In this document: piece after piece, positions 33,915 through 46,500 of the stretch
Numbering within the stretch: the stretch's first letter is position 1
Layout: each line of letters begins with the position of its first letter
Source of the DNA: Branchiostoma floridae
Taxonomy: Eukaryota; Chordata; Leptocardii; Amphioxiformes; Branchiostomatidae
Assembly: GCF_000003815.2 (NCBI RefSeq)
Contig: NC_049982.1
Span: 29,174,177-29,238,176 of the forward strand
Direction of reading: 5' to 3'
Length of the DNA stretch: 64,000 nucleotides
Position numbers and translations under genes: made by a program
Notes under the pieces: model-generated
The model's input: the letters and a program-made list of their open reading frames with translations, nothing else
The model's database searches: none
Told to the model about the DNA's origin: nothing

Positions 33915-36796
33915 AAAATGGCGCCCGCCAGAACTTGGAGCAATGACGTGCTGAAGAACCCCGGGGACTGTGCGTTTATTCAGCCGTGTGCCGACACATG
34001 GAAGGTGCGTATGTACAGGGGATAAAACAGTGTTTCATTCGGTATGCTATATGTACTGTGTTAAGGTCTCATTGATGAGTTTCTTCTTTCCATAGACTTC
34101 TATGTTATAATTCGTGGTTTAAATGGGCGCGTTCATAATGAAGCTGCGTGAAATTTCAGCAGATTTTTCATTCTATGGCGAGCACATTTACCCTATATCG
34201 TGGGAAAAAATTGCCAATGTAAACTATACGTAGAAACTTTTTTTATAGCAATTACAAACTACGATTAGTCAATCCCCACAAAAGGCACTTTTTCGCTGCT
34301 ATTGTACAACCGCACCACTCAGAACCCACGACTGTGTACCTCCGACCTAGCGCGCGGCTGCAAAACTTTACCTGCTAATTTCTTCAGTTACAAATAAGCT
34401 TTCACCAATCTAACTTTTGAGATCAGTTCCGCTGGCTAAAAGGGAATTTCTCACCGCTAAAAACTTGCGTCCGTGCAGCCGTTCATTTTTGGCTCGGATC
34501 TCTTTTAGGGTGTCCACTCGCGGAGTAATACATCAATGAGACCTTAAGTGCCGATCGCTCTTCTTTCACGTGTTGTATCTTTAGGTTATAGCTATATACT
34601 ACATTTTTTACCATTTCGAAAGTCCTAAATGGTTACGGTAATATATAGCTGTCTTTGAATATAATCCTTTGTCAGAACTCAATAGACTCTACTTACACAG
34701 AAAATTTGAAGTCAATCGGCCAAGGCGATCTTGAGAAAATGATTTTTGAAGTTGACATCATGTGTAGTTGCCCCCCTCCCCACTATTCAGAAGTGTGATA
34801 ACTTTGCATGTCACAGGGATGTGATCATCTAATGTAAACCTTACAAAGGTAGTTTGTATCATTAGTAGATATATTTGTGCAGCATATGACGGAATATGAA
34901 GCAAATTTATGCTTTTGATGAAGAAATAAAAACACTGGAAGTTGACCTTCAATTGACCTTCTGTATGACTGACACCCAGCCACATTCAAAAATTCCCCGG
35001 AAATAAAAAAAACTTGTTTGATTGCAAAAAAATAGCAAGAATCAATAGTACGTATATGTCTCCAACATATATTGGAATATCAAGTCCATCCATACTTTTG
35101 ATGAAGAAAAATACTCATCCAAAGTTGACCTATATTTGACCTCTTCTGTCACTCTTACCCAGCCACATTCCAAAAATCCCCGGAAATACAAAAACTTGTC
35201 TGATTGCGAAAAAAATAGCAATAATCAATAGTACGTATATGCCTCCAACATATATTGGAATATCAAGTCCATCCATACTTCTGATGAAGAAAAATACTCA
35301 TCCAAAGTTGACCTTCAATTGACCTCTTCTGTCATTCACACCCAGTCACTTTCAGAAAATAGACGGAAATACAAAAACTTCTCTGATTTCGAAAAAAATA
35401 GCAAGAATCAATAGTACGTATATGTCTCCAACATATGTTGGAATATCAAGTCAATCCATGGTTTTGATGAAAAAATATAGCCTTTGGAACTTGATGTAAA
35501 TTTCAGCTGTTACATTACTGACACCTAGGTCCATTCCAAAATTCCCCGGAAATATAAGATCATGTCTGATTTTCTGGAAACTAGTAAGAATCAATAGTAC
35601 ATATATTTCTCCAACATATATGGGAATATCAAGTCAATCCATGGTTTCGATGAAAAAATATAGCCTTTGGAACTTGAGGTGAATTTCAGCTGTTACATTA
35701 CTGACACCTAGGTCCATTCCAAAATTGCCCGGAAATATAAGATCATGTCTGATTTTCTAGAAACTAGTAAGAATCAATAGTACATATATTTCTCCAACAT
35801 ATATGGGAATATCAAGTGAATCCATGCGTTTGATGAAAATATATAGCCTTTGGACTTGAGTGAATTTCAGCTGTTACATTTGTTTACAGTGAGCCTTTTC
35901 AGAAATGCCCTGTACTCAGAAAAACATCTTTGATTTTTTTCAAAAACTAGTAATAGTCAACAGTACTTGTAATTTTGTATGTCTGAAACTTATGAGAGAA
36001 TATTAATTGCATCCTTGCTTCNNNNNNNNNNNNNNNNNNNNNNNNNNNNNNNNNNNNNNNNNNNNNNNNNNNNNNNNNNNNNNNNNNNNNNNNNNNNNNN
36101 NNNNNNNNNNNNNNNNNNNNNNNNNNNNNNNNNNNNNNNNNNNNNNNNNNNNNNNNNNNNNNNNNNNNNNNNNNNNNNNNNNNNNNNNNNNNNNNNNNNN
36201 NNNNNNNNNNNNNNNNNNNNNNNNNNNNNNNNNNNNNNNNNNNNNNNNNNTTGGTCAACCAACATACATATGGAAGTCATCCTGAAAGGAAACAATATGA
36301 CATTGTATACTAGTAGGTCATTAGTACTCGTATCTTCACTATAGTATGCAGAAAGACACTTACTCAGATAAATATCAACTCATTTTTTTTTAATGAAGAA
36401 ATTTAGACTCTGATTCTTACTCACTGGGATAGTACATGAAACTTGAGCGTATTTGTTATGTGCTGCATATTCACTTGAGTGCATAATAGCTTTACTTACA
36501 GATTGATTTTTTTGCTATAACAGTATAAGGCCAAAGGAGTAAAATATTGTTAAGCACTTAAGTAATTAATAACTTGCAGATTTCTGATTTTATAACAGCT
36601 GTCTGCATACCCTGCCCCCCTCCCCCTCACACATAGATTACATGTATCTGGCTATTCAAGTGACCCACACCGTATCAAAGTACTCTATTAGTAGAATTGA
36701 AGAGTATGATAGTTCAATGAATTCCTTGTTAACTTTCCACTGTGAAATGTTTTCTGTTTTTTTCAGATGGTGTCCGCTCAGCAGTGGAAATAAAAT
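33915..36796 (+). CDS. Candidate short spliced frame inside the transposon
   Basis: An ATG at 33919 opens MAPARTWSNDVLKNPGD, then 12 more residues, up to a good donor (AAG|GTGCGT at 34005). A 3' splice site (tttttttcag) at 36767 precedes ATGGTGTCCGCTCAGCAGTG and then GAAATAA, a phase-compatible ending with AATAAA overlapping the stop. Joined directly they would give about 37 residues. Other exons may lie in the N gap. I recognise no family. This may be a remnant of the element's own gene. Confidence 0.2.
34061..34547. mobile_element. TTAA-flanked MITE nested in the 4.9-kb element
   Basis: TTAA is followed by GGTCTCATTGATG at 34061-34077 and mirrored exactly by CATCAATGAGACC then TTAA at 34531-34547. 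TTAA targets are used by piggyBac and Kolobok elements. The interior has no frame of note. Confidence 0.75.
34830..36021 (+). repeat. Satellite of about 182 bp inside the transposon
   Basis: Roughly six units, marked by 'ccggaaata' near 34999, 35180, 35364, 35547 and 35730 and by 'caagaatcaatagtac' and 'ccaacatatattggaatatc'. The spacing is 181-186 bp. The array runs into the N gap, so the copy number is a minimum. Confidence 0.9.
36022..36250. other. Assembly gap (229 N)
   Basis: The gap adjoins the 182-bp satellite, so array collapse is a likely cause. Confidence 0.99.
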
Positions 36797-38795
36797 GAAC
36801 ACTGAAGACTTTTAGTTCTGACATATGATGATGTACCTTGAACTACCTTCCTAACAAAGGAGTTGAATGCAACCATAGGCATATTTATAGTTAATTGTAT
36901 TTTGAGAATATCATGGTATTTTATACAGAGTTTTGGATTTTCAGTGCAGTGATTTGTAAAGTTGTTTCATGTACAGTGAAGAAGAAGAAGAGTATACAGT
37001 GTATATGTCCTTATTACAAATTGTAAATGGGTAATGTTTGCAGTGGTTTTATGTTCATGTGTTTTTTTGCAGTGATAAACTAACTGAAGGCTTGAAGTGA
37101 TAGCAAATATTTGGCCTTTAATAGTAAAACCCTGCATGGAAGTTTCAACCGCGAACTTAAAACCACTGCCAACACTCCATTTTCTCCCTTTCACAGTAGT
37201 ACATGTTTTAAAATAATCCCTTATCAAGCTTTGTAATTGATGATTTCAGAACTTTTTAATTATGTTTAGCTTCCTTTTTAGAGTTGACTATGATAAATAA
37301 CTGACTGCCTATATGCTTGAGGGAGAAGAAGGATTTATAATAATAGTACTAATGATAAGTATCAAAAGTTCTTGGAAATTATTGCCTGAGGGCTAATTAC
37401 AAGTGAGAAAAATGACGAACAAACAATGGTAAACAGTACAGTAAGTGACCACTCTAGTCTTAAGTCTAACTCTAAGATGTTACTTATTCATAACCAATGC
37501 TATTCATTTATTCTTATATATAGTACAATGAAGCACTACTTTGCCAGTGTTTTGAAAGTTGTCAAATTGAAAGTCATTGATATTTTGTGTTTGTTGGTTT
37601 TAACAATGATATACTGAAACAGTAATGGTATCTTTGGCAATAGGAATTCTATTCATGAGCATTTCCTGTTATAGAATGCTGTTTCATTGAGTAAAACAAT
37701 GCTGGATTATGTATGAAATATAGACCAACTTTACACGGTGTAGTGTAACATGGATAGAATGTATGAAATGAGCCTTCCCTACAGTATGTAGATGTATTTT
37801 CCACATCAACAGCTGTTGGTACTTTGCTATGATAGTGCTTGTGTGAACTTGTCACAGCTACATGTATGCCCAATAAGAAATAACCAGCTTTTGGCAATTT
37901 TTCCATGTGTTTTTCTTATTGCAGATTAAAAAGTGAACCAAAAGTCTGTATCTGATTTGCATCCTGTTTTGCACTGATTATGGTCATGCAACAGTAATAG
38001 AAATGCTTTGAAGATGCATGTTAATGTTGATACAGCCAAATTTTCCCAGCTAAAACAAACCTTAGCCAAATCCTACAGGCTAACCCTAACCTAGCAATAA
38101 AGGAATCCAATATTATATAAGGAACATTTGGCCTGTATTTCTGTTTGACTTTTATTTTTGTACATGAATTAATGTTCAACAATTGCAGCTGTGTCTTTTG
38201 TAGTAAAGTATAACAAATCCAAGTTGTTGATTACTTGATAATTTCTTGGAAATAACAATTTGACTTGGTGAGAAATATACATCAGCATCTTGCTGTCTGG
38301 TGTAGCATACTGTGTTGTCTTTCAATTCAAATAAAGTTAAATTTAAAGAGATATACTTTCACCAAAAAAGGTAACAAATGCAAAGTTTTCTTCCGATAAA
38401 TTCTGAAAAAAATTACTTTTCTTCTTCTCTGCTTTGAATTGTCCTTTGTATGGCAAAGCCCCTTGAAGATCTATGTCATCTGTGACACATAAATTAATGG
38501 TATTTCATTTTGTTGAAGGTTCATATTTCAAAGTTTTCCATAGCATAAAAGCTTCCAAACCTATTGGTATCGTTTAAAGTTTGTCTGACTTCGACTATAT
38601 GGCGATCCTGCACCCCGAAGATCAGTAGATCTAGTTGGATATCATGTTTATCGCTAGCCAAGGACTCCCCGGTTTGAATATACCGCGCGTACCACTTCCG
38701 GGTACCCATCATCCTTAGCGAAAATCATGAGTCGAGCCTCGTTTCCGTGAGCCGGTCTGTCGCCACACCCCCTTGTTTGAACTCCATGCCAACAC

Positions 38796-40138
38796 TGCAC
38801 AAAACCCTAAGGTAGGGTCCATTCCAAATCACCTCAAGGGTTTTTGGAGAATATTTGTATCAAAAGAATTATAATTTGATTAGACTAAAACAAGATTTTA
38901 TCTCCTTCAATACTAATCCAGGCCACAGTAGTTATAGGTATTTCGAAGAATTGAATATGTAAATTTAAATCTATTTGAATTCCTTTGAATAGAAAACATT
39001 TTGAAAGTGACACTGCAAAAATCTATTTGTAACGTTAATCATTTTCAAACATCTGTATGATTCTAGCCGCCAAATGTTATTTTTTGGAAAATGCCAAAAA
39101 TGTTATACTTATATATCCTTAGTTAATACTTATATTTTAGATGCAACTATATTTTGCATGTTAAGGAACATTGAACAAGTGAAGCAGACACACTTTGAGA
39201 TGACACTTAATTTAAATAATACACAATCATGTATTCTTTAAAACAAAATACAATTACAGTACATCTACACCATTCACCAACTTAGTTATAGTACAATATA
39301 CTTTCCAGTGATCCCAACATTACCTGAGTAAAAGAGAACTTCCTGACAAACAGAAAATGAACATTCTTTTGACAAGATAGCAATGAAAAGCATAAAGTGT
39401 CTTTCTTGTCGCTTTACCTTCAGATGGACATCCCACATTATACATATAATCTCTAGCGACATAAGAGATTTCCTTTACACAACTAGTTTTTCTCACCTCT
39501 TTTCACAGAGCTCTGACATCAAAACATCAGCAGGTGAGAAAAACTGATTGTGCAAATGAAATCTCGTAATATGTCCTATGATCTATCAATCTGATGAAAT
39601 TATTTTCGGATATCTCTAAAATCCTTCAGGAATTTGTGTACAACAGAAAGAAAGAATAAGCAAACAACTTTACACTGTACACATTTTTTTTTCAATTCAC
39701 AACAATACTATGAAATGCTTATCTTTAATGTTATGGTACAATACAGCTACATGTACATTTATTCAAGATACAGGAATTCTGAATGTGAAAAAGTCTTGGT
39801 CCTTTTATCACATAATGACTATAAACTTTTCACATTTTCCCAAAGTAACATCAATGGCATCATACCATAAAAACAAACAGAACTGATCGAATCTGGAGAA
39901 GTAAAAGCATGCTTTAAACTGATATAAATTATATGATTGTACACAACAATAACATAAAACACAACATATAATGAAGCTATTCATGCTACACATTATAAAT
40001 TATAATGTATTTATAGGTCCTGTGCAATGAGTCACACAATAAGAAATGAATTGAAGTTGTGTTTATGTTACAAGCAAATCATCACTGTACATCATTATGA
40101 ATCTATTTTCAACAGTAGATGATGAGAACTTTTAATAA
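38796..40138. other. Spacer and probable 3' end region downstream of TAPT1
   Basis: A/T-rich DNA. A 14-bp inverted repeat AGTTTTTCTCACCT (39485-39498) / AGGTGAGAAAAACT (39532-39545) could form a hairpin. TTTATT at about 39757 would read AATAAA on the minus strand and might serve TAPT1. No gene is seen. Confidence 0.4.
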
Positions 40139-40554
40139 GGCCACACTGACTCAGTTATATGGATGACATCTGTGCCTGCATCAATTTTCATTCCTTTCCA
40201 TGTGTAGCTTATCTTGCAAATCTGTAAATCATTAAAAGCAGCTGCAAAACAAGCAAGCCTATGCCATGGATTGCTAAAAAAACATCATAAAACAGATACT
40301 AATATTGTACTATGCCAAAGTCAATTCCGAAATAAAAAATGTGAAAAAAAATGCATTGTTTTGTAAACTAAGTCTTGTGCGTTCAGTCATTTGTTCTATC
40401 CAATCTAACCACTAAAATTTTATAATGAAGGGAACTTTCCTTTTGCCAACTTATTCTTGCTTGGCACACTTATATAAACTAAACTAAACTAAACACTTGC
40501 ATCAGATTTGGGGTGACCAGAAGGGTGATCCATATTATCAAAGTCAGTGTGGCC
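40139..40554. mobile_element. Diverged family H MITE (copy E) in TAPT1 3'UTR region
   Basis: A 416-bp element with termini GGCCACACTGACT...AGTCAGTGTGGCC, an internal 'atatggatgacatc', and TAA/TAG flanks. The ends have changed in concert relative to copies A-D (CACTGACT against CATGTTGA). It starts 43 bases beyond the TAPT1 stop codon, so it probably lies in the transcript. Confidence 0.8.
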
Positions 40555-40596
40555 TAGGTGGCATTTGAATAATAACTCAAGTTCCTTTAATTATCT

Positions 40597-43500
40597 CTAA
40601 ATAATCTCCTTTCCACACAGAGTGAATCTGTCCACCTCCCTGATATCAGTTTTACTTCCCCTGTATTTCAGTTCAGTGTCTTTATCTGGCAGTTTTGTCT
40701 CTGTTTTATCATCTTTTTTCTCTTCCTGTTTCTGTGAGTCATCTTTAATACGGTCTTCACCTGTCGCCCCCTCTTGCGTTTTCTCTGAACCTCCCTTTTC
40801 CGGTGAGCGAGTTTTCCCGTGGTGCGGTTCTTTTTCCTCCTCTTTACTTTTCCTGATGTGCTGATCAGTATTTCCCTCATGCTCTTTTGCTTTAACACAA
40901 GTCTGCGCTTTTTCGTTTTCTTTTGAAGCAGTTTCCTTCGTGTAATCGTTTTTCTTTTCAGTAGGTTGCTTCTCTGGGCTTGTGTGTACCACAGGGTCTG
41001 CTCCTATGACCTCTACGGAGCTGTCGTTGCTCTGCGTGGAGGTTGGGTGGATGGAGAATGACCCTGTCCTGGTGATCTCAACGTTGGGTGGAGGGGATGT
41101 TGGGATGGGGTTGTTGAGGCTTGTTTGGCTGCCCGCCCGGCTGGCGTTCCTACTCCCCGGCCGGCTAGCCAGCTTGTTCTTGAACATCTCTGACTCTTTC
41201 ACATACTTGCAGGCATTCCCCAAGAGGACAATGCTGTTCAGCACTTTCACTGTTACAAGGCTAAGATTTAGGAAAAAAGGAAAACATGTAGCATAAGTCC
41301 ACAACTACTGACCATAGCCAATATTATTTAACCTTGTGTAGTGTAGGTATTGACTGAATAGCAAACTTTTTTCCTATAACTCCTATTTCCTTGATCAATT
41401 AACAAAATATTGTAGAAAACTGTAACAATTTACATATTTGTGCTATGAGTATTATCAGTATCAGTATCTACCGGTACATGTATATAGCTGGTCATTTTAC
41501 ACAACTTGTGATAACTAACCCTCACCCATTAAACTGCAAGCATTTTTTAAAGCTATCTAATGAGAATGCTCCTAAAGTACTTGGTGGCAATAGTAGTTAC
41601 AGTACTTGGTGCTTCCACTCAATAATATTACTTAAAACTTTATATGGAATAAGCAGATCTACATTTCATTGGTAGAAAAGTGCAGTAAGAAGAGGTATTG
41701 ACTCACGCTAAATATGTGAGGGCCAAGAGGAAGATGCCTGTCGTGCCCTGTACTTTCACCGACTTCCTAGTAATCATGTAAACCTGTGGAAACATTTTCA
41801 AAATCCACAATCACCAACATGGCCACATAACAAAATTACACATACAACACAACTCAACAAGGTTTTAAATGTATATGGGTCTTACTGCTTACAAGACAAG
41901 GAAAGACTTAGAAATGCTCTTCGTGTTAATGTGTACTCACCAGACATGTGAGGGGTAATGGGATGAAGCCCATCCTTCTGGAAACCAAATCTGAATGGTC
42001 TGAGAAAGCCTAGAAATCAAAGACACGGAACAAGTTATAACAAATACTGTACAGCAGTTAGACCAGATAAACCTAAAGCATGTTGTACAGGCATGGAAGC
42101 TCATCTGTGTTAGAGGTAATCATATACAGGTAGTATAATTATGCTAAACTTTCTTCCAACACTAATGAAACGGCCCAAGTATTCTATGATAGATTGATTT
42201 GATGATCTTATTTAGTAGCACATGATTCAAATTTTCAATGATCACAGTCGCCAATCACTTTTCGTGTACAACTTAGTGTTTGAAGAAAGTTTATCATTGT
42301 GACATGTTTTCTTGTCTTTCTACAAGGTTGTGCAAGGAAAAATTTGTTGATACTTACATTCTTCTGTCGACTGCTGATCATGTCATAAGCTAGGCTGGCA
42401 CGGTACTCATCATAGACCTACAGAGTGAGAGGGAGATAAAAAGATGGAGTGAAAAAGTGAAATAAAAGGGGGAATAGAGGGAAAATGTCAATTTAAGTAT
42501 AATACCTTTACAACTTTTCCCAACCTCAAACTGTCAATCAGTTTAGATACAAGGTGTTAGAAACAAACAAGACGAGAAATAGACTAGACTATTAATGAAC
42601 ATAGAGTACAGAATAGAATGATGTGTATATCATAATGTTAATCTATGCAGAAACTACTAGTACCAGTATACTGGTAATCAGTATCAATATTGAACAGCAG
42701 CTGTGAGTGTGAACGTTTTCTTGTAGTTCCAACTTCTTTTGCTACGGGGCATGAGCAGACCGACCAGACCTTTTGATACTGTAAATGCAGAAATTCTCGT
42801 AATGATTTTCGGTTTTCGCGTTGCCAATTCACCGCAAACCTAAAACCACCGCGAACATTTTTCCATGGCAGTAAGAGACCACAGTGCATGGTGCTACCGA
42901 GAACTTAAAACCACCGCAAAAGTCCTTTTTCCCGCTATCGCAAAATTAAATTCCTACAAACTTGAATGCCTTTACAGTATACTCAGAGGACCAGACTCAC
43001 GTCTGCAGGGATCTTGTAGTTCTAACTTCTTCTGCTAGGGGGCATGAGTATGCCAACAAGACCTTTGATATACATGTACTGAGATTGAGAGGTTTAGACT
43101 TACGTCTGCAGGGATCTCGTTGAACTTGGTAATGAAGGCATGTTTGACCCAGTCCACCAGGTACTCGGCAGCGATGATCATGGACACGTCTGGGATCAGC
43201 TGGTACAGGTGGTCTGGTGATAGGAGTGTAGAGGTTAGTGGTACAATGCACCTGGTTTAAGAATGTACTGTAACATGGTCACTATACAGGTATGGTTGGA
43301 ATTAGGGGTGGGTACTAGTACAGAAAATTCAGGTACAGAGACAGTCTCTATATCTGCCACATAGGGCACATATGTAAGGTTTACAATACTTAAAAAAAAG
43401 ATTTGGTCAGTTAAAAAAAGTATATAATACCAACCTGGGCTCCAGTTAAACTCTGTCATATTTCTCATCACCACAATGTACAGGAGAACATGGTAGTGGA

Positions 43501-46500
43501 ACCTTTCCCGGATATCTGAAACAACAAAAATATTCATCTGTCAAACCAATTATACATGTATAATTTTAAAGTAGCATTGACTTTTCAAATATTGCCCTTG
43601 AAACATTGCAGTATCTGTGATGAAAAAATATACTGTGATCCATTTTGGTGGGGTAATTATGGGAGGATATGATTTTGTACCCCTTTCCAATGAAGAAAAA
43701 ATAGTTTCCTATTTTGCCACAAGATGCATAGAGTACAAGGCTGACAATGCATAAGGTATAAAGCATAGGTATATAGTCATCCCAGCATAATCAGGGTTGG
43801 TAAAGATGCAGGGATTCTCTCTTTTTTATGACTTCTGCAGATCTGAAGTGAACCAACACAGACAATGTACCATTTGATAAACTGGACAAAGATGTACATC
43901 CTTGGATTGACTATTCATTCTGTGTTAACAGAGTGTAAAATACAGCAATTTTGTAAGGAAATTTGCAAAGATTTGCTGACTCTTGCAAACACTCGATCAA
44001 AAAAAGGTTAAGGTCGTCAGGTATTTGCCAGGGCTTGTTGGCAGTTGCTACCGGAAACACAACATATTTTTCCTAGACGTAAGAAACATAGAATATGGAA
44101 GAAAACTGATGCAATACCAGGGGTCGAAATTCATTTTTGGGATTAGGTGCACTAGTGCAACCAGATTTAAAAATTGGGTGCACCAAAAAAATTTTGGGTG
44201 CACCACTTAACTTTAAGTAATAACCTAATAACAAAACTTACTTACGAGCTATCAATCTTAAACAAGTACCATGACAGACATTTTTATTATCTTGCTAACA
44301 CTTCGATGTCAAGAATATGATGTATACTAGTATGCTTTGATATCTTTACATACATAAACCTAAGAAAATATTTGGGTGCACCCTGTGCACCCACAGAAAA
44401 TAATTGGGTGCACAGATCCAATTTTGGGTGCACCTGGGTGCACATGCACCCAGTATTTCGAGCCCTGAATACAAACAATTTTCTCATATGCCTCCTCATG
44501 AAATGAGTGCAGAGTGATACAAGGTAGCAGGCTATCTTGTAAAAGCCAATAATTTTTTACTTCACCCCTGCCAGAGGTCATCATACTGTAGCCAACTCAC
44601 AGAAGTTGCGGAAATAAGATGTACATGCGCAAAATTCAACCAGACCGAACATTGTAACCAGGGCTGTCTCCAGCTTGAATTATTCTTCCGTCCCACTAAT
44701 TGTTTGGGGGCCCATGTTGTTGATCTTCCTGGTTATATATGTCATTGTAAGCCCATGAAAGTACATTTTCAACAGTTTCTTATCATTTTTGGGACGTTTA
44801 TATATTACGTAATATAATATTTTTCGTCCCAGGAGGGAAGGATGGGTCCTGTAGACAGCTCTGATTGTAACCCAACTCTAACCTCAAGACTGGTGTATTC
44901 CCCTACCACTCTGTTTTTCTGACTCGCTGACATGCACAGAATAATTTCCATGGCTCCTTCAACTACTGTGACACCACTTTGTGCCAAAACTACTATAAAT
45001 TGACCATATATAGGGATTGCAGATAAACGCCGTGTTCTGATACTATGCATGTGGGGTTTAAACCAATAGATTGGAAAGAAAAAGCAGACAAAAGGGAAAA
45101 GAGGGTGGGAGGGGGGGTGACTCACCATTGCAAGACATTTCAAACAAGGCCTTTTTCCCAAAAGTCTTGAAGACATTTGACTGGACTTCAGCAAACTGTG
45201 AACAGTGTGTGTGAGAGAAGACAAAGAGATGACAGGGACAGATGCCATGTCTTAACTGTAACCTTAAGAGATACCAAAGACTTGCTGTCTGTTGCCATGG
45301 CCATTGCTTTGCAATTACAGGTAAACACCATGTGACGTGTCTGCTCAATTTTGTTACCATAACTCTGACTGTAAATCTTTGCAGTGGTTTCATTTTGTGT
45401 CTTAACTTGCAGAGGCCTAAATGCAAATGCACGAATATCCATTTAATGTTTCACGAACAGTACTACAGAATTTGCTTCAATTGTTCGAACCGCAAACTAA
45501 AATCCCTGCAAAAATAAATTGATCTACAGNNNNNNNNNNNNNNNNNNNNNNNNNNNNNNNNNNNNNNNNNNNNNNNNNNNNNNNNNNNNNNNNNNNNNNN
45601 NNNNNNNNNNNNNNNNNNNNNNNNNNNNNNNNNNNNNNNNNNNNNNNNNNNNNNNNNNNNNNNNNNNNNNNNNNNNNNNNNNNNNNNNNNNNNNNNNNNN
45701 NNNNNNNNNNNNNNNNNNNNNNNNNNNNNNNNNNNNNNNNNNNNNNNNNNNNNNNNNNNNNNNNNNNNNNNNNNNNNNNNNNNNNNNNNNNNNNNNNNNN
45801 NNNNNNNNNNNNNNNNNNNNNNNNNNNNNNNNNNNNNNNNNNNNNNNNNNNNNNNNNNNNNNNNNNNNNNNNNNNNNNNNNNNNNNNNNNNNNNNNNNNN
45901 NNNNNNNNNNNNNNNNNNNNNNNNNNNNNNNNNNNNNNNNNNNNNNNNNNNNNNNNNNNNNNNNNNNNNNNNNNNNNNNNNNNNNNNNNNNNNNNNNNNN
46001 NNNNNNNNNNNNNNNNNNNNNNNNNNNNNNNNNNNNNNNNNNNNNNNNNNNNNNNNNNNNNNNNNNNNNNNNNNNNNNNNNNNNNNNNNNNNNNNNNNNN
46101 NNNNNNNNNNNNNNNNNNNNNNNNNNNNNNNNNNNNNNNNNNNNNNNNNNNNNNNNNNNNNNNNNNNNNNNNNNNNNNNNNNNNNNNNNNNNACTTCTTT
46201 ACTGTAAGGTAGCATACCAGAATTGTGGGTATTTTATTTTACCTCTGTATCATTGATTAGTCCAATTTGTATTTGAATTGTAATTTCTAAAACTTCTTGC
46301 ATTGTGGTATCATAAAAAATTGGGTTGCTACATTGCCTTGATTTTGTTGGTTATTGCTAATGATTTATCAACTGGCACCAGTGTTTCAACCAAAGGCCAT
46401 GTTTTTTTTGGCTACACCTCAGGAATGGAGCCAGAAGTATCCAGAACAGCATCAGATGCAAAAAGCAGTGGACACCAGACACAAGAAGAAGAAGAAGACA

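Larger units (their letters stand above)
33844..38795. mobile_element. 4.94-kb DNA transposon with 27-bp TIRs and 7-bp duplication
   Basis: Positions 33851-33877 (CATGGAGTTCAAACAAGGGG then GTGTGGC) are the exact reverse complement of 38762-38788, and 30 of the first bases match with one mismatch. Immediately outside, CCAACAC occurs as a direct repeat (33844-33850 and 38789-38795). Perfect ends plus perfect flanking duplication are strong evidence for one transposition event. Ends beginning CA and a 7-8 bp duplication recall the P superfamily, but no THAP domain or transposase is visible; the interior includes a gap at 36022-36250. The interior holds a nested MITE and a satellite of about 182 bp. 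Confidence 0.85.

Noticed and set aside
42998-43020. Second copy of the TAPT1 exon 9 donor region ('ctcacgtctgcagggatct')
   Set aside because: The match covers only about 20 bases. It is probably a local duplication, too short to code or to call alternative splicing.
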